DNA of 64,000 bases, taken from contig JAJEKV010000006.1 in NCBI GenBank assembly GCA_021234155.1, positions 250,001 to 314,000 on the forward strand, given 5' to 3'. The first letter of the stretch is position 1, and each line of letters opens with the position of its first letter. Origin of the DNA: Isoetes taiwanensis (taxonomy: Eukaryota; Streptophyta; Lycopodiopsida; Isoetales; Isoetaceae). The notes under the pieces were generated by a model that did no database searches, had not been told where the DNA came from, and saw nothing but the letters and a program-made list of their open reading frames with translations. Position numbers and translations under genes: made by a program. Below are positions 10,483 through 21,541 of the stretch, piece after piece.

Positions 10483-11276
10483 TAGCAGGAATCTTGACAG
10501 TTGCAGCATGGTATGATTCTGGCCAGTTAGCGACATGGCAAATCTTTCAAACAAAATTCTCATTGTCTCGATGGGACAGACTTATTTGGCAAAAGATTGC
10601 TAGTACTCTGCCATTGGTTGCTCCAGAGGCTATTGAAGGGTGCATGTGGGTTTCCCACCAGAGTGTTCACGAGCATGGGCTTGTGAACTCTATGTATAGG
10701 CTGCTTGTCAATAGTGATATCCTTCCGCCATCCACTAGGTGGTCCCTTCAGCTTTCACCTCCTAATTGGAGACGTATGTGGACTTGGTCTTGGGATAAAC
10801 TACTCCATCCTAAGGTGGTGGTGCTTTGGTGGCAGATTCTTCACAGATGCCCTCGTGTGAACGTGCTTGTCCACATATTTGATCCTCGAGTGTCAGCTCT
10901 CTGCCCAAAGTGCAAGCAAGGGGACGAGACCATTGAGCGTTGTTTCTTTTTATGTGTTCATCTCCAGCCTGTTTGGTCTTGGCTGCTTTCCCTTTTTCAT
11001 GTGACATTGACAAGTCAGCAAGTGCTTCTGGCTATTTATCCGGATACTTGGAATAAGTTGCGGAGCCAAGCATTTCATTTAGCATCAGGATGGTTGTTGT
11101 GGTCCATCTGGAAGCGCAGAAGACTGTGTATCTTTCAGGGTTTGGATATTCCTCCTGCAGTTGTCCTCCAGGACGCACAAGCTAGAATCGCTAAGGCATA
11201 CCATTGTTCTTCGCTTGCTCCTGCCAAGCGACAGTTGATATTTGAGTCCTATTTAAGTGTGCTGTCTTATGCATAG
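10483..11276 (+). pseudogene. LINE ORF2 C-terminus with zf-RVT zinc-binding domain
   Basis: Open for about 260 codons from within ORF2. It starts in the connection region, where AGILTVAAWYDSGQLATW aligns to the last part of the copy at 1719-4869. It then carries the plant zf-RVT domain: WSWDKLLHPKVVVLWWQILH, CPKCKQGDETIERCFFLC and HLQPVWSW. Next comes AFHLASGWLLWSIWKRRRLCIF, followed by SYLSVLSYA and a TAG. This part has no internal stop. A 3' UTR of about 110 bp with AATAAAG at about 11370 precedes the poly(A). Two other copies of this 3' end lie at 21542-21936 and 32084-32541. Confidence 0.9.
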
Positions 11277-11402
11277 GCTGATGGTTCTACTCAGTGGATC
11301 ATGATTATCCTCTGAGACTTTATTTCCGCCTCTGCATTTGTATTTTGCTTTTGGCTTGGAGTTTCAATAAAGTTTGTCGTTCTTCAAAAAAAAAAAAAAA
11401 AA

Positions 11403-12110
11403 GAAGCAAATGCCCATGTGCACCATTGAAAAACCACTATTGCTTAATGCAAATATGCAGTTCAACCCTGCTGGATATGTCCCTTTGCATTTTAACTAAT
11501 AAGCCATGCTTACTCAACAACAATGTCTTAAAAAAAAAAAAAATCCGGTTTGAACTAGCATACGCTAGACCATCATCTACATCGGTCAATCCATTGGCAG
11601 TAGTATCAACCCAATATCTAAACTGAGCAAGCCAGTCTAGATTAGTGCCTCTTTTCCCAAAGCCTTAGTAATTTGAAGACCATTATTTACTCACTAAAGT
11701 CATAAGAAATATGAAGTAAGTCACCTGTTATAGTCATCAACTTGAACGCTGTGCAGTTACAAAGACTATAAACTCTATGTACTTTTGTTTGAAAATTATG
11801 CCCAAAACTTAGCTTTAGCTTATACAACTATTAAGCTATCCAAATATAGATACAATTGAGCCGATAGGACCATACCATATGTATCAATTATCTAAAATAA
11901 TTGTGGTTCTGAATCACTCTGATTATGTAGATCATCACTATTGCAGCCCATCTTCCAATGAATAGACACTCCAAACTTCAAATGGCATTGCTCCATGTCT
12001 TTTTTCGATATTCCATATCCTTCAAAGCTAAAGCCAACCCTAATAGCAAAATAAACACAATTGGAGGGAAGAACCCGTACCTGCAGCCAATCATACACAA
12101 TTAGCGTGAA
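11403..12110. other. Non-coding stretch related to 59895-61110
   Basis: After an A-run at 11522-11535 comes CCGGTTTGAACTAGCATACGC… with CGGTCAATCCATTGGCAG. The same order (A-run, CCAGTCTGAACTAGAATCC, CAGTCAATCCCTTGGCAG) occurs at 59900-59980. Near 12060 ACCCGTACCTGCAGCCAA matches CCCCATACCTGCAGCCAA at about 61080. On the minus strand the latter reads as a 3' splice acceptor (GGCTGCAG|GTACGGG) before a hydrophobic segment YGFFPPIVFILLLGLALAL. Both copies may be remnants of one duplicated gene; no intact frame is present. Confidence 0.4.
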
Positions 12111-12114
12111 AACG

Positions 12115-13125
12115 GTAAGAAGAGGATCTTAGCTAGTCCAATGCTAGCAAGAAGAGGGTATGATGCCAAGATGTTGCTATTGCTGGTGGAGCAATATGTC
12201 AATGTGAAAGTCAATAAGCTCCAGATGGGTAATTTCAGGAGCAAAGACTATGAGGCTATGGAATTATAGCTAAATGAAGCTTTGAATATTGTTTATACTG
12301 GAAAGCAAATCACAAACAAGGTAGATGCTTGGTTAAAAAGTACAAAAAGGGGAAGGAAAGAAAGTCTAGAATTGTATCTACTTCTAGCGAGTGAGAATTT
12401 TTTGAGCTATTTGATGTCGTTCTTGGAGAATCGTCCAAGCTGGTTAGTCTCCCTGGTGGACCAAGGGAATCTGGGTTCAGAAATGGGATGAAGTGAAAAC
12501 AAACAGATGCAAATCCAAATGCTTCAAAAAGTAATTTCAAGTGTAAAAATTTTTGCAATCCAAATTCAGTTACTAGTTCTTAAATTCCAGTTTTTGAGTA
12601 TGTCGTGGTTAAACCACCACAATCCACTAAATCAGCTCTTGTTCATATAGATGATAGTGATGAAAATGATGAGCAAGAAGCAGGTATCGAGGTGGATTCC
12701 CCCCACCAAAGCAGGTTGCCAAGGAGCATAAGGAATCTGGATCTAGTCGGGGGAAAAAAGCAAAGGCCAGACATAATAAAGAGGGTACCAAAGCTGCATC
12801 TATCATTTTAGCTCATGCTCTGAAAGTTGTGACTAGCATTCACAAATAATTGAAGAGGAGGAAGCCATGGGATGCAAAGAGATATTGGAACTCGAGATTT
12901 CAAAAAGAAAGAGAATCTTCAACTGCAGCTCTTTCAATTAAAGATGTAGCGGATCTTCGGTTGCAGCTCTTTCAATTAAACATGCAGCGTCAAATTCAAC
13001 TTAATGGTCGAAGTAATGTTCTGGCATGCCTAGCAGCACTCCATCATCAAATCTGGATACTACGTTTTTTGGATCTTCATCCTTCAGTGATCTTTTTGAA
13101 GGATAGCTTTCATGTTCTTGCTTGA
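12115..13125 (+). pseudogene. PIF/Harbinger Myb/SANT-like accessory protein (copy A)
   Basis: The Harbinger accessory protein binds transposon DNA and helps import the transposase. The piece near 12120-12330 reads KMLLLLVEQYVNVKVNKLQ, FRSKDYEAMEL, a TAG, then YTGKQITNKVDAWL. This is the Myb/SANT-like three-helix pattern with the family's SKDYEAM and KQ-x2-NKV signatures. It is followed by a Ser/Asp/Glu linker (DDSDENDEQ), a basic patch (RGKKAKAR) and a C-terminal helix rich in Gln/Leu (ADLRLQLFQLNMQRQIQL). Several stops and frameshifts break it. The partner transposase lies convergently at 13660-16130 on the minus strand. A diverged copy of the same pair lies inverted at 16135-19150. Confidence 0.65.
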
Positions 13126-13659
13126 TAATATGCTTGTCTTTGTTTTTGTGCTTGTTAGTTATTCTTAGAAACAATGAATAGATGGGTGGTCATAAATTGA
13201 ACTCGTGTTTGTTTGCACCTTTTACTTGATTCATACTTTATCACTTTGGCTAGCATTCTAGTCCATATCATTAAGTACTCTTGTGAAGCTCCATAATATG
13301 TTTCACACCTATCAAATGGTCTTAAGTTTAGAAGTATGGTTTTATAAGGAGCTTGTGTTATAATAACAATTACATTTCATGTTTCAAGCAAAACTATCAT
13401 ACATTGCATGTTTAAAAAACATATTTAAAAAACATTAATGTCAATTTCTTTCGTTGCATACTTAACAAATATCTTTTGTAAGCAAACATAATTGTGAAGT
13501 TTTGTTCCAAAAAGCAAATGGTTTTTAAACAAAGAAAAGCAAAGATTGTTGAATGAAAAAATCAAATAAAATAAAATCAAGTTAGACCCATCAAATCAAA
13601 CACTCGACTTTCCTATGCTCAAAAACTATATCCTTCGATTATTTCCCTTCTCTTCTTCG
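13126..13659. other. Spacer between the convergent Harbinger genes of copy A
   Basis: Non-coding, AT-rich. Parts (around 13270-13330, TCATTAAGTACTCTTGTGAAG) align to the reverse complement of the spacer of copy B near 17920-17960, supporting that A and B are inverted relatives. Confidence 0.5.
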
Positions 13660-14300
13660 TTCTGTATCCCCTAAATAAGTGGAAGCGCTTCGTACAAGAA
13701 CACAAGTATGTCAAAGTATTCATCTTCATTTTCAATCTGTAGGAGATTGTGAAGCATACAATAAGCTATGAAACACACAATAAGCTATGACCACTTAGGT
13801 GCATAGGGCATCTTTATTTTCATGTTACTCAAGATGCTTCAATGTCATTTCAGAAGAGCAAAAGCATTCTCTATTACTACCCTATCTTGTGGCAGATGTT
13901 TGGAAAATGCAATGGCATCTATAGTATCATTAATTCTTTTTTTTTTCTTGATAACCATTATGTATCTTGGGATCTGTAATTAAGTAGGTTTGGACTCTTT
14001 TGTTATGTAACTGCCTCATGGGACCTCGTAATACATGTCTCCTAGATAATTTTGCAAACATTGGGGACTTATAAAAATAGTTAGTGTCAATTGTCATGCG
14101 CACTATTAGAAGCATCACAACAAACATCTCAAAATATTAATAATGGATCGCAGACAGCTTGCAGCACTATACAGAAAAAAAAGATGTCTCGACCAATAGT
14201 ATGTTGGTCCCTGTTTATTTATCAATGCCTTCTTGAATGGGATATGAGTCCTCTCCTAAGATGCTTTCAAAATCATATGCAATATTATGCCATCTGTTAT

Positions 14301-14978
14301 TGATATGATTGCAAATCTTATGGCAAAAACAAGAATCACAGAGTCAGTCCAACCAAGCAAAAATCAATTCTATTCAACAAGTCCAGCCATCACGGCTAAG
14401 CTCTCCACCCAACCGGGTTGTTCCAGAGCAAGAGAATTTCAGAGAAAGACTAAGTTTTGGAACGGAAAAAGGTTTAGGGAGAATCCAATTAGCACTAAAG
14501 ACTCTTAGAGTTGGGATTCCACAAGATCACTGAGATCAATTTATCAGATCTGGCTTAGGATACCCTGCAAATAGAACAGAATGGCTTAGAATTAATAGAA
14601 GGACGATTTGCTGGGTGAAAGGCCGATTGGATCAAGTCGCTCAGATAGAATCAGTGTTGGCCGCGCCCCTTCAACCATTCGATGCCGCCCTTATATAGGT
14701 TAATAAAACGTTTTGCCCTTTTAAAGATGATACGATGCTTAAAAAAATATTTGCCCCTTTTTTCTGAAATATCCTTTGTTTATATAACTGGACATTAGGC
14801 TTTAAATCTCTAATTTCAAACCTTGGGCCTTTTTCTCTTTGGCATTGGACCTTAACCTTGGTTTAGACCCCTTTCACAATAGAAATTAGTTTACTTAGCT
14901 CAAGGCTTATCCTAAATGTGTGGTCTTTCTTTCTCTTTCTCTGGCTCAACAGCCACTCTCCCGAGCACCACCATATCA
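14301..14978. mobile_element. Solo LTR (678 bp) with 5-bp target duplication
   Basis: Starts TGATATG and ends CATATCA (7-bp inverted termini, TG…CA), flanked by GTTAT at 14296-14300 and 14979-14983. The related copy B sequence at about 16600 has a single GTTAT-type site and no insert. Length, TG/CA ends and 5-bp duplication fit a solo LTR left by LTR-LTR recombination. It contains CCTTATATAGG near 14690, a possible TATA box if the LTR reads on the plus strand. No coding capacity. Confidence 0.7.
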
Positions 14979-15135
14979 GTTATCAGATAGATTCTTTATA
15001 AAATCATGTCTAAGTTTCTTCGCTAAAATAGTGACCACTATTTTGATGTACCCATTCTATACATTTTAGCGCGTATGAAATCCATTTCTTTGTGGGCCTT
15101 TCGAAAAAGAATGACTGCTACGGCCTTTATTTTTT

Positions 15136-15940
15136 GGGAAAACTACCAAAATACCCCTATGAGTTTATATAATCACCAAAATGCCCCTATGAGTTTGAAA
15201 ATTATCAAAATGCCCCTAAATCAGATAAACACGTTGTATAAAGTAAGCATACGAACAAATTACCAATTTGCCCCTACATACCAAACTTAATTATTAAAAT
15301 ACCCCTACAAGCCAAATTTAATTACCAAAATGCCATTACATACCAATATCGATCAATCTACACCATTCTAAATCACAAAAATATCATACACACCAAATTT
15401 AATTACCAAAATACCCCAAATAGAAGTTTGAATTCAACAAAGAGATTACAGAACTCACAATCATCATTGAATTGGAGTGCTAAAACTGTGTGCATTGTGT
15501 CCCTTTCATTACATCGTCCACAAAGATGTTCCTCTTCTCTGCATCTTCTTCTTCTGTGCATATGCATTTAGGCTTTGGACATCTAGAAGGTCTACATGTG
15601 GCCAGCGCTAACATGCTTTTAATAGCATCATCGTGTGTTAAAACCACAGGAAATACTGGCCCTTTGTAAGTGTCACAACAAGACTGTGTAGGGGTATATC
15701 AGTAACTAAGTTTGGTGTATCGGGCATTTTAGTAATCAAATTTGGTGTATATTGATCAAAATTGGTACTGTAATAGCATTTTGGTAATTAAGTTTGGTGT
15801 GGTAGGGGTATTTTGATGTGTAGGGGCAATTGCTAATTTATTCGTATATTTATTTGAGTTAGGGCATTTTGGTAATTTTAAAACTCATAGAAAATTTTGG
15901 TAATTACATAAACTCATTGGGGCATTTTAGTAGTTTTCCC
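15136..15940. mobile_element. Foldback Mutator-like non-autonomous element (805 bp)
   Basis: Terminal inverted repeats start GGGAAAACTACCAAAAT and end ATTTTAGTAGTTTTCCC, and the arms (about 15136-15430 and 15680-15940) pair over most of their length with repeated AATTACCAAAATGCCCCTA-like units. It is flanked by the 9-bp direct repeat TTATTTTTT (15127-15135 and 15941-15949). Copy B at about 16470 carries the unoccupied equivalent AAAAAATAAAGG. A 9-bp duplication with long inverted arms is characteristic of MULE foldback elements. The central 250 bp shows nothing I recognise. Confidence 0.8.
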
Positions 15941-16134
15941 TTATTTTTTTAATAGACTCACGTGCGACGATGTACAAAAATTTCTAAAATGTAGTATCGA
16001 CAATGAAAAATTGTCACTTTCTTGAAATGTTTGAATAGAATATGAAAAATTGTCCCTTCTTATTTCTTTCCACATGTTTCTTATGTTTGACTTATTATTC
16101 TTGATGCATTGTACAAAGTACAGACCTGAAAACA

Positions 16135-17460
16135 TATGGATAATTATGATTCAGAGTTATCAAGTAATGGAGACATGGGATTAGAGGAACTTATTGACAC
16201 GCTAATGCAAATACATGCCATCTTCTTGCTTTTATTGGTAAATGAGCAGATCAACAAGAGAGTGTGGTGGATGTACCCATAGCAGGTTTCTTTTTGGAAT
16301 GCTCTGAGCAGTAATCTTTGGCTTTGTTCCGACATTGCCAGTGAGCATAATTTCAAAAATTTCTATAGAATACATGCAGATAATTTTGAGAAGCTGCCTT
16401 ATCTAGTAGTTCCACGCATTATATAAGCCGATTTGTCAATTGTGGTTCGAGAGGCCATTGAAAAAATAAAGGTTATAGCAGTTGTTCTTTTTCGATTGGC
16501 ACTAAAATGTACGAAATGTGAGCAAGTACTGTTCATAAGTACACTAGATAGTGATCACTATTTTAGCTGAGAAACTTAGACATGATTTTATTAGAACTCT
16601 ATCTGATAACAATGGCATAATATTTTGAAAGCATCTCAGGTGTGCGGCAAGTTGTTGGAGCAATCGATAGGACTCACATTCCATTCAAGAAGGCACTGAT
16701 AAAGAAATGGGAACAAACGGACTATTGGTCTAGATATCATTTTTTTTGTATAGTGTTGCAAACTGTCTGCGATCCATTATTAATATTTTGGAATGTCTGC
16801 TGTGATGCCCCTGGAGGTGCGCATGAACTAACCATTTTTACAAGTTCCCAATGTTTGAGAAATTATCTAGGAGACATATATTACGAGATCTTATAAGGAA
16901 ACTGCATGACAGAAAAGTCCAATCATACTTATTTGCAGATTCGGGATACCCAACATTACTTAATGAACCTGCAATTGCTATTGCATTTTTTTTTTTTTTT
17001 TTTTTGAAGGCAAGTATGATCTGTATTGTATTCAAAGGATAAGAGTGTTTACACATACAGTGAGTCCAGAGGTGCTATCACTTCTCGAATCCATGAATAG
17101 CAGTCCAGACTCTAGATCCAGTACTTAGAGCCTCTCTCAACTTCTTCTCCATAGGATACTATAGGAGAGAAGGGCTCAGTTCCTAGGCTAAATTTTAATA
17201 AAAAACGGTCTAAGACCTTATTACAAAGGCTATTGCATTTTCCAAACACCTGTCACAAGAAAAGGCGGTAATATAGAATGCTTTTGCTTTTCTGAAAAGA
17301 TGATGGAACACCTCGAGTAACATGACAATAAAGACGCCCCATGCACCTAAGGTAGTTATAGCTTGTTGTGTGCTTCACAATCTCATGCAGATTAAAAATG
17401 AAGACGAATACTTTGACACACTTGAGTTTTTTGTATGAAGTGCTTCCACTTGATTTGATT
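16135..17460 (+). pseudogene. PIF/Harbinger transposase (copy B)
   Basis: Starts at a plausible ATG (MDNYDSELSSNGD). N-terminal half: NFKNFYRIHADNFEKLPYLV…VVREAIE at about 16350-16460. Catalytic core: VVGAIDRTHIPF at about 16650 (first Asp present), YWSRYHFFCIVLQTVCDPLL and VCCDAPGGAHELTIF at about 16800, FADSGYP at about 16935 (second Asp). After the small insertion at 16990-17228 the C-terminus reads AFSKHLSQ…, …VVIACCVLHNLMQIKNEDEYFD at about 17390. This is the DDE_Tnp_4 arrangement. There are frame changes and stops, and an intron-like stretch at 16480-16620. The start lies back to back with copy A. Confidence 0.7.
16990..17228 (-). mobile_element. Short poly(A) retroelement inserted in Harbinger copy B
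   Basis: A T-run (about 20 Ts) at 16986-17005 is the poly(A) tail of a minus-strand insert of about 240 bp. The 13-bp sequence GCTATTGCATTTT flanks it at 16977-16989 and 17229-17241, a clear target duplication within the transposase frame. The tail is preceded by TTGCCTTC, the same as the insert at 20680-21490. It has no coding content; it could be a heavily truncated LINE or a SINE. Confidence 0.8.
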
Positions 17461-17469
17461 TGTTTCAAT

Positions 17470-18059
17470 ATTATTTGGTTTTTGAAAGAGAGTGATGTTT
17501 GTTTCTAAACTGTCTTTTAAAGGTACAATGAAAGAAAATGATGTTTTTTAAAGAAGCGATGTGTGCTAGTTTATCTTGAAAGATGTACTAAGATTATCAT
17601 TGCAACATAAATTTATTGCAAACCCCGGCTACTATTACTTATAACGCCTATATCTAGATTGTGCTATGGAAGATCCCTATGTCGGGTCTATGATCAATGA
17701 ACATAAGATAGATGATATCTAAATGTCATTATCACTATAGAATCCTAACATGTCATTATATATAAGATATAACCCCTAGATATAATTTTTAGTGGTTTTA
17801 TCCATATATTAAATGACCTATGAACATCATAGTATTTTCTATCTATATACATACTACGTGTTTTTTTGAACCCACACTACTTTACTTATTACCATTTGAT
17901 AATTGTGAACCATAATATGGAGCTACACAAGAATACTTAATGATGCCAAGTAAGAAAAAAAGAAAGTACTTAAAGAAATGATATAAACATAAACATTATA
18001 AACTTAAAGAACACATTAACACACAAACATGTTGTCAAACAAGAACATGAAGATTACCC
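17470..18059. other. Spacer between the convergent Harbinger genes of copy B
   Basis: AT-rich, non-coding; matches in reverse complement to the spacer of copy A at 13126-13659 in patches. Confidence 0.45.
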
Positions 18060-19150
18060 TTCAAAAAGATCACTCAAGGATGAAGATCCAAAAAATGGGG
18101 TATCTCGATTGGATGATGGAGTGTTTGTAGGGCATCTCAACACCAATAGACTCTGATCATGAAGTTGAATTTGAAGCTGTATCTTCAATTGAGAAAGCTG
18201 CAACTAAAGATCCTCCTTTCTTTTGGAAGCCTTGAGTTCTAATAACTCTTGCGTCTCATAGCTTCTTGACCTCAGATTCTTTACGTGTTTTCTCTGCTCT
18301 TCTATTCTCCGCCTCCTTTTGCTGTGCTAATTCCATCAACTTCAATTCTTTATGAACATTAGTCACATCTTTCATGGCCTGAGCTAAAATGGTAGCTGTG
18401 GCTTTGGTACCCTCCTCGCTCCGCATGGCCCTCGTCTTCTTTCCACAAAGGCTAGATCCAGATTTCTTATGCTCCGTGGGAACCTACTTTGTTGTAGGGG
18501 AATCCACTTCAATACCCGCTTCTTGCTCATCATTTTTATCACTATCATCTAAATAAATAGGAGCTGATTTGGAAGCTTGTGATGGTTTTACCACAGCATA
18601 CTGGGAAACTAGTTACCATTTGAGGCATTCAAATTTGCATATGTTTGCTTTTGCTTTGTCCCATTTCTGAACCCCGATTTTGTTGATCCATTGAGGAAAC
18701 CAACCACCTTGGATGATTTCCGAAGAACGGCATCGAATTGCTCAAACTATTCCGACTCATTAAGAGTGGATCCAATTCTCAACTCTCTGTTCTTCTCTTT
18801 TTTGCACTTTTTAACCAAGCACTACCTTATTCTTTACTTGCTTGCCAATATAAACAATGTTGAGATCCTCGATTAGCTATAATGTCATTGCTGCATAATC
18901 CTTGCTTCAGCAATTGCCCATTTAAAGCTTATTGACTTTCACATCGACATATGGCTACAACAGGATTTCAACCGTAGTATCACCCCATAATACCCTCTTC
19001 TTGCTAGGATTTGGCTGGCTAGGATCCTCTCTATCATCCCCATTTCCTTCGTCAGATGCTTGATCTTCACCGATGGGTAATTGGGTAGAAGGGTCAATTT
19101 CCTCTTCTTCAAAAGTTTCTGATGGAATGCTATTCAAATTCATTGAGAAC
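18060..19150 (-). pseudogene. PIF/Harbinger Myb/SANT-like accessory protein (copy B)
   Basis: From ATG near 19143 the minus strand reads MNLNSIPSETFEEEEIDPST, an acidic leader, then PSKKRVLWGDTTVEILL and a TAG at 18955. It continues as PYVDVKVNKL, SKDYAAM and YIGKQVKNKV, the same Myb/SANT-like helices as copy A. Three further stops interrupt this domain. Downstream come a linker, a basic segment and the Gln/Leu-rich C-terminal helix near 18200 (LQLSQLKIQLQIQL). It faces the transposase of copy B convergently, mirroring copy A. Confidence 0.65.
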
Positions 19151-19349
19151 AAAAAGATAGGAAAATGGAGAAAATAGAGAAAACAAATGATAATTGGGTT
19201 TGCTCGATTCGATTGGATGGATGTGTGAAGAGTTGAAGGATTTCTTTGGATAAGCAGGAGAAGGAAGTGGATACAAATTGATGTGTGTGTATTACTTAAC
19301 TGTTTTCTAGTTAATCTTATAAACTGTTGTTGCTGCTCATGTGAATGCA

Positions 19350-20657
19350 ATCTGTCGTCAGATCCAAAACCGAACAGTCGTGTGGACCGCTGACCCTGAA
19401 TCGCGACCGCTTAAGCCGCGTATGGCCATCGAGGAAATGATGGTCATGGCTCCTTGGGTCAGCATCAGCTGCCTAGAAGCTTCTCGCGCTTCAAAAATTT
19501 CGTCGAATGTAATATGCCTTGAGGTCAATAATTGCCATTGTTGATTTTCATCATCGTAATTTGCTACTAGATGCTACGGTAGATGATGGATCCAGAAAGA
19601 TACCCCCTACCTCATCCATGCCCTGGATTGAGACCCTCAAAAACATTGGCAATAGCGAAGGATTGGGTTCTGAAGCTATTATAGGTATGCATTACTTCCC
19701 TTGGATGCCATTTTCTCCCATTTAACTTATTTGGCAAGGCTTTGATTCTTAGGAAGGTTGTCGAAGAAAGATTTGAAAGCTGGATTCAAAGTATCTTGTT
19801 TTTCATAATGCCTTATCAAATTCAAGGATTTTCTGTATTTTTTTTCCTACCACTCTAAGAAATAGAATCAGAATCAATACCACCAACATCGACAAAAATT
19901 GAAGAAACACAGAAACACAATACAGGCGTATCCAAGATGTTAGTATAGCATGTCATATGTAGTGGTTCATTGGTTATGCCATATGTAGTGGTTCATTTCT
20001 TTTTTTTGCGCGTATAGATAATTTACATTGGAAGAATACATGTCACTTTCTGTGCATGTCGATGGAAAGAAAAAAATAAAAGGGACGTCTGGGTATGACG
20101 TACATGAAGACGGCCAGTCGGAGTGATAGATTAAATAGATTATTGAATTGAATGCTGGTATCCTGGTGTTGACCAGAAGAGAATCGGATCCCGCTGCAGG
20201 TTCTGCAGCTGCTTGCTCAACCCGAAAGTAGGATTCCGGAAGAGGTTGTTTTGAATTGATTGTATAATTTGATTATCTGTTAAGAACGCAGATGCAGGAT
20301 CGATTGGTGATGCACTCAGTTGCAACTCAGTCTGCAGTTCACATTTGTGCAGAGAGTAGGTCTTATTTTTAAAGCATCACTGTGATTTACTCTGGATTTC
20401 GGCAGAAGGAGAGCTCTCAGTCTCAATATCTAGAGATCCAACTCTGGCTGGTAAAATCCATGTATTAGTTTTTTTTTGTCTGATATAGAGTTACAGCCAG
20501 CATTGCCTTAAGCTTGGTTTTGTTGAAGATATTTCTAATTGTTGAAGATATTTCTGAATATATAAAGTTATAGTCAGCGTTTGTTTCAAGCTTGGTTTTG
20601 TAGAGATATTTGACAATTTAACACAAGATTGGGGAAGCAGAATGGGGAGCAGGTCTA
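19350..20657. other. No gene supported; left flank of the chromovirus
   Basis: Mostly unique-looking. A moderately GC-rich patch at 19350-19690 has open frames of under 70 codons, of which 19519-19725 ends near a possible donor (ATAG|GTATGC). None is recognisable. A short duplication around ATATGTAGTGGTTCATT occurs at 19956 and 19981. GTTGAAGATATTTCT is repeated at about 20520-20560. Confidence 0.4.
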
Positions 20658-20662
20658 AAAGG
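20658..20662. repeat. Target duplication AAAGG, left of the LTR retrotransposon
   Basis: AAAGG here and at 34341-34345 immediately abut the outer TG and CA of the two LTRs. Confidence 0.85.
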
Positions 20663-20679
20663 TGTGACGTTCCAGGGAA

Positions 20680-21490
20680 TGTTTTTTTTTTTTTTTTTTT
20701 TGAAGGCAAGGGGACACCATGAAGGTGCCATTTTTTATATTATCAGAATAAAAGAGTACATGCATCAACAATATGGGAAGTTACTACAGGAGCATACCTC
20801 AACATCTTCGCTTCCCAGAAGCTATGCTTATTCAAAACTCCTTTAAGAGTTAAGTTGGAAATATTTTAGCAAATCAGATAGCCCTCTTATGGCTTGATAA
20901 AATTAATCACAAAAGATTTCACAAATAACAGAAATATACCAGATAAAGAGACATGTTTTTGTAGAATAGCCTGCCACACTGTTCCATAGAGCTGCCACTG
21001 CTCACTACCCTCTAATATCCGATCCAACTATAGACACCATAGAGGGATGTTTGATGCAATGCTGCATTGTTGGGAAAAATACGGTCATCCTAAAGTTGGC
21101 TAGGCTTAGAACAAGCCCAGCCGCCAAACTCCTCTCTCAAAAGCCCGGTGCATAATATATCTCCGCATTTGGATGTCCCTAGCTCGGCATTATCATCTCA
21201 AATCCATTCCTGTAAATCCAATCTGTCAAAGAACTGCCTAAATATAACTTGAGGCGCCCAGAGAATTCTCAAGGTTGCAAAACTGACATGGAGTCCTTAG
21301 CCACGAAGCCCATTCTGTAGGAGCTCATCCCTGGATAGACTTACATAAAAATATTCTCCAACAATACTGCTTTCTTAAAAATTCCTTTCTTACTCAAGAT
21401 TATAGTTCATACAACCTCTCTGACAAAGAATCTACTGTAGGTTATATAGAATTCACGAAATCTAGAGGGATGACATACCATGTCCTCTAT
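20680..21490 (-). mobile_element. Poly(A) retroelement fragment nested in the 5' LTR
   Basis: A T-run at 20682-20701 followed by GAAGGCAAGGGG marks the 3' end of a minus-strand element (tail preceded by CCTTGCCTTC). The LTR sequence CCAGGGAA is interrupted here and resumes AAATATACGCC at 21491, as shown by the intact 3' LTR at 31743-31756. Any target duplication is at most 3-4 bp. I recognise no protein. A minus-strand AATATAAAAAATGG lies before the tail. Confidence 0.7.
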
Positions 21491-21541
21491 AAATATACGC
21501 CATAAATACGTATATTTCCAGGTCCGTCACTATACAAGTCT

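Larger units (their letters stand above)
8820..11402 (+). mobile_element. LINE copy with inverted 5' part (ORF1 on minus, ORF2 end on plus)
   Basis: The 3' part (about 10480-11402, plus strand) is the end of ORF2, a 3' UTR and a poly(A) at 11385-11402. The left part (about 8820-10380) is a LINE ORF1 with its 5' leader on the opposite strand, with the RNA 5' side at the junction. This order (inverted 5' piece, then sense 3' end, then poly(A)) is what twin priming during target-primed reverse transcription produces. I found no convincing target duplication, so two independent insertions remain possible. The junction lies between about 10380 and 10480. Confidence 0.6.
13660..16130 (-). pseudogene. 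PIF/Harbinger transposase (copy A), split by two insertions
   Basis: Minus-strand DDE_Tnp_4-type transposase in pieces. N-terminal part at about 15950-16130; LYIVARESIKKIKAVAVILF across 15060-15137 and 15950-15980 (split by the element at 15136-15940); DVCCDA at about 14130, TNYFYKSPMFAKLSRRHVLRG at about 14070, then the conserved C-terminal helix …CMLHNLLQIENEDEYFD at about 13740. A second insertion (14301-14978) splits the centre, and the segment around the first catalytic Asp is deleted. Several stops. Both insertion points can be read directly by comparison with copy B, which lacks them. Confidence 0.65.
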
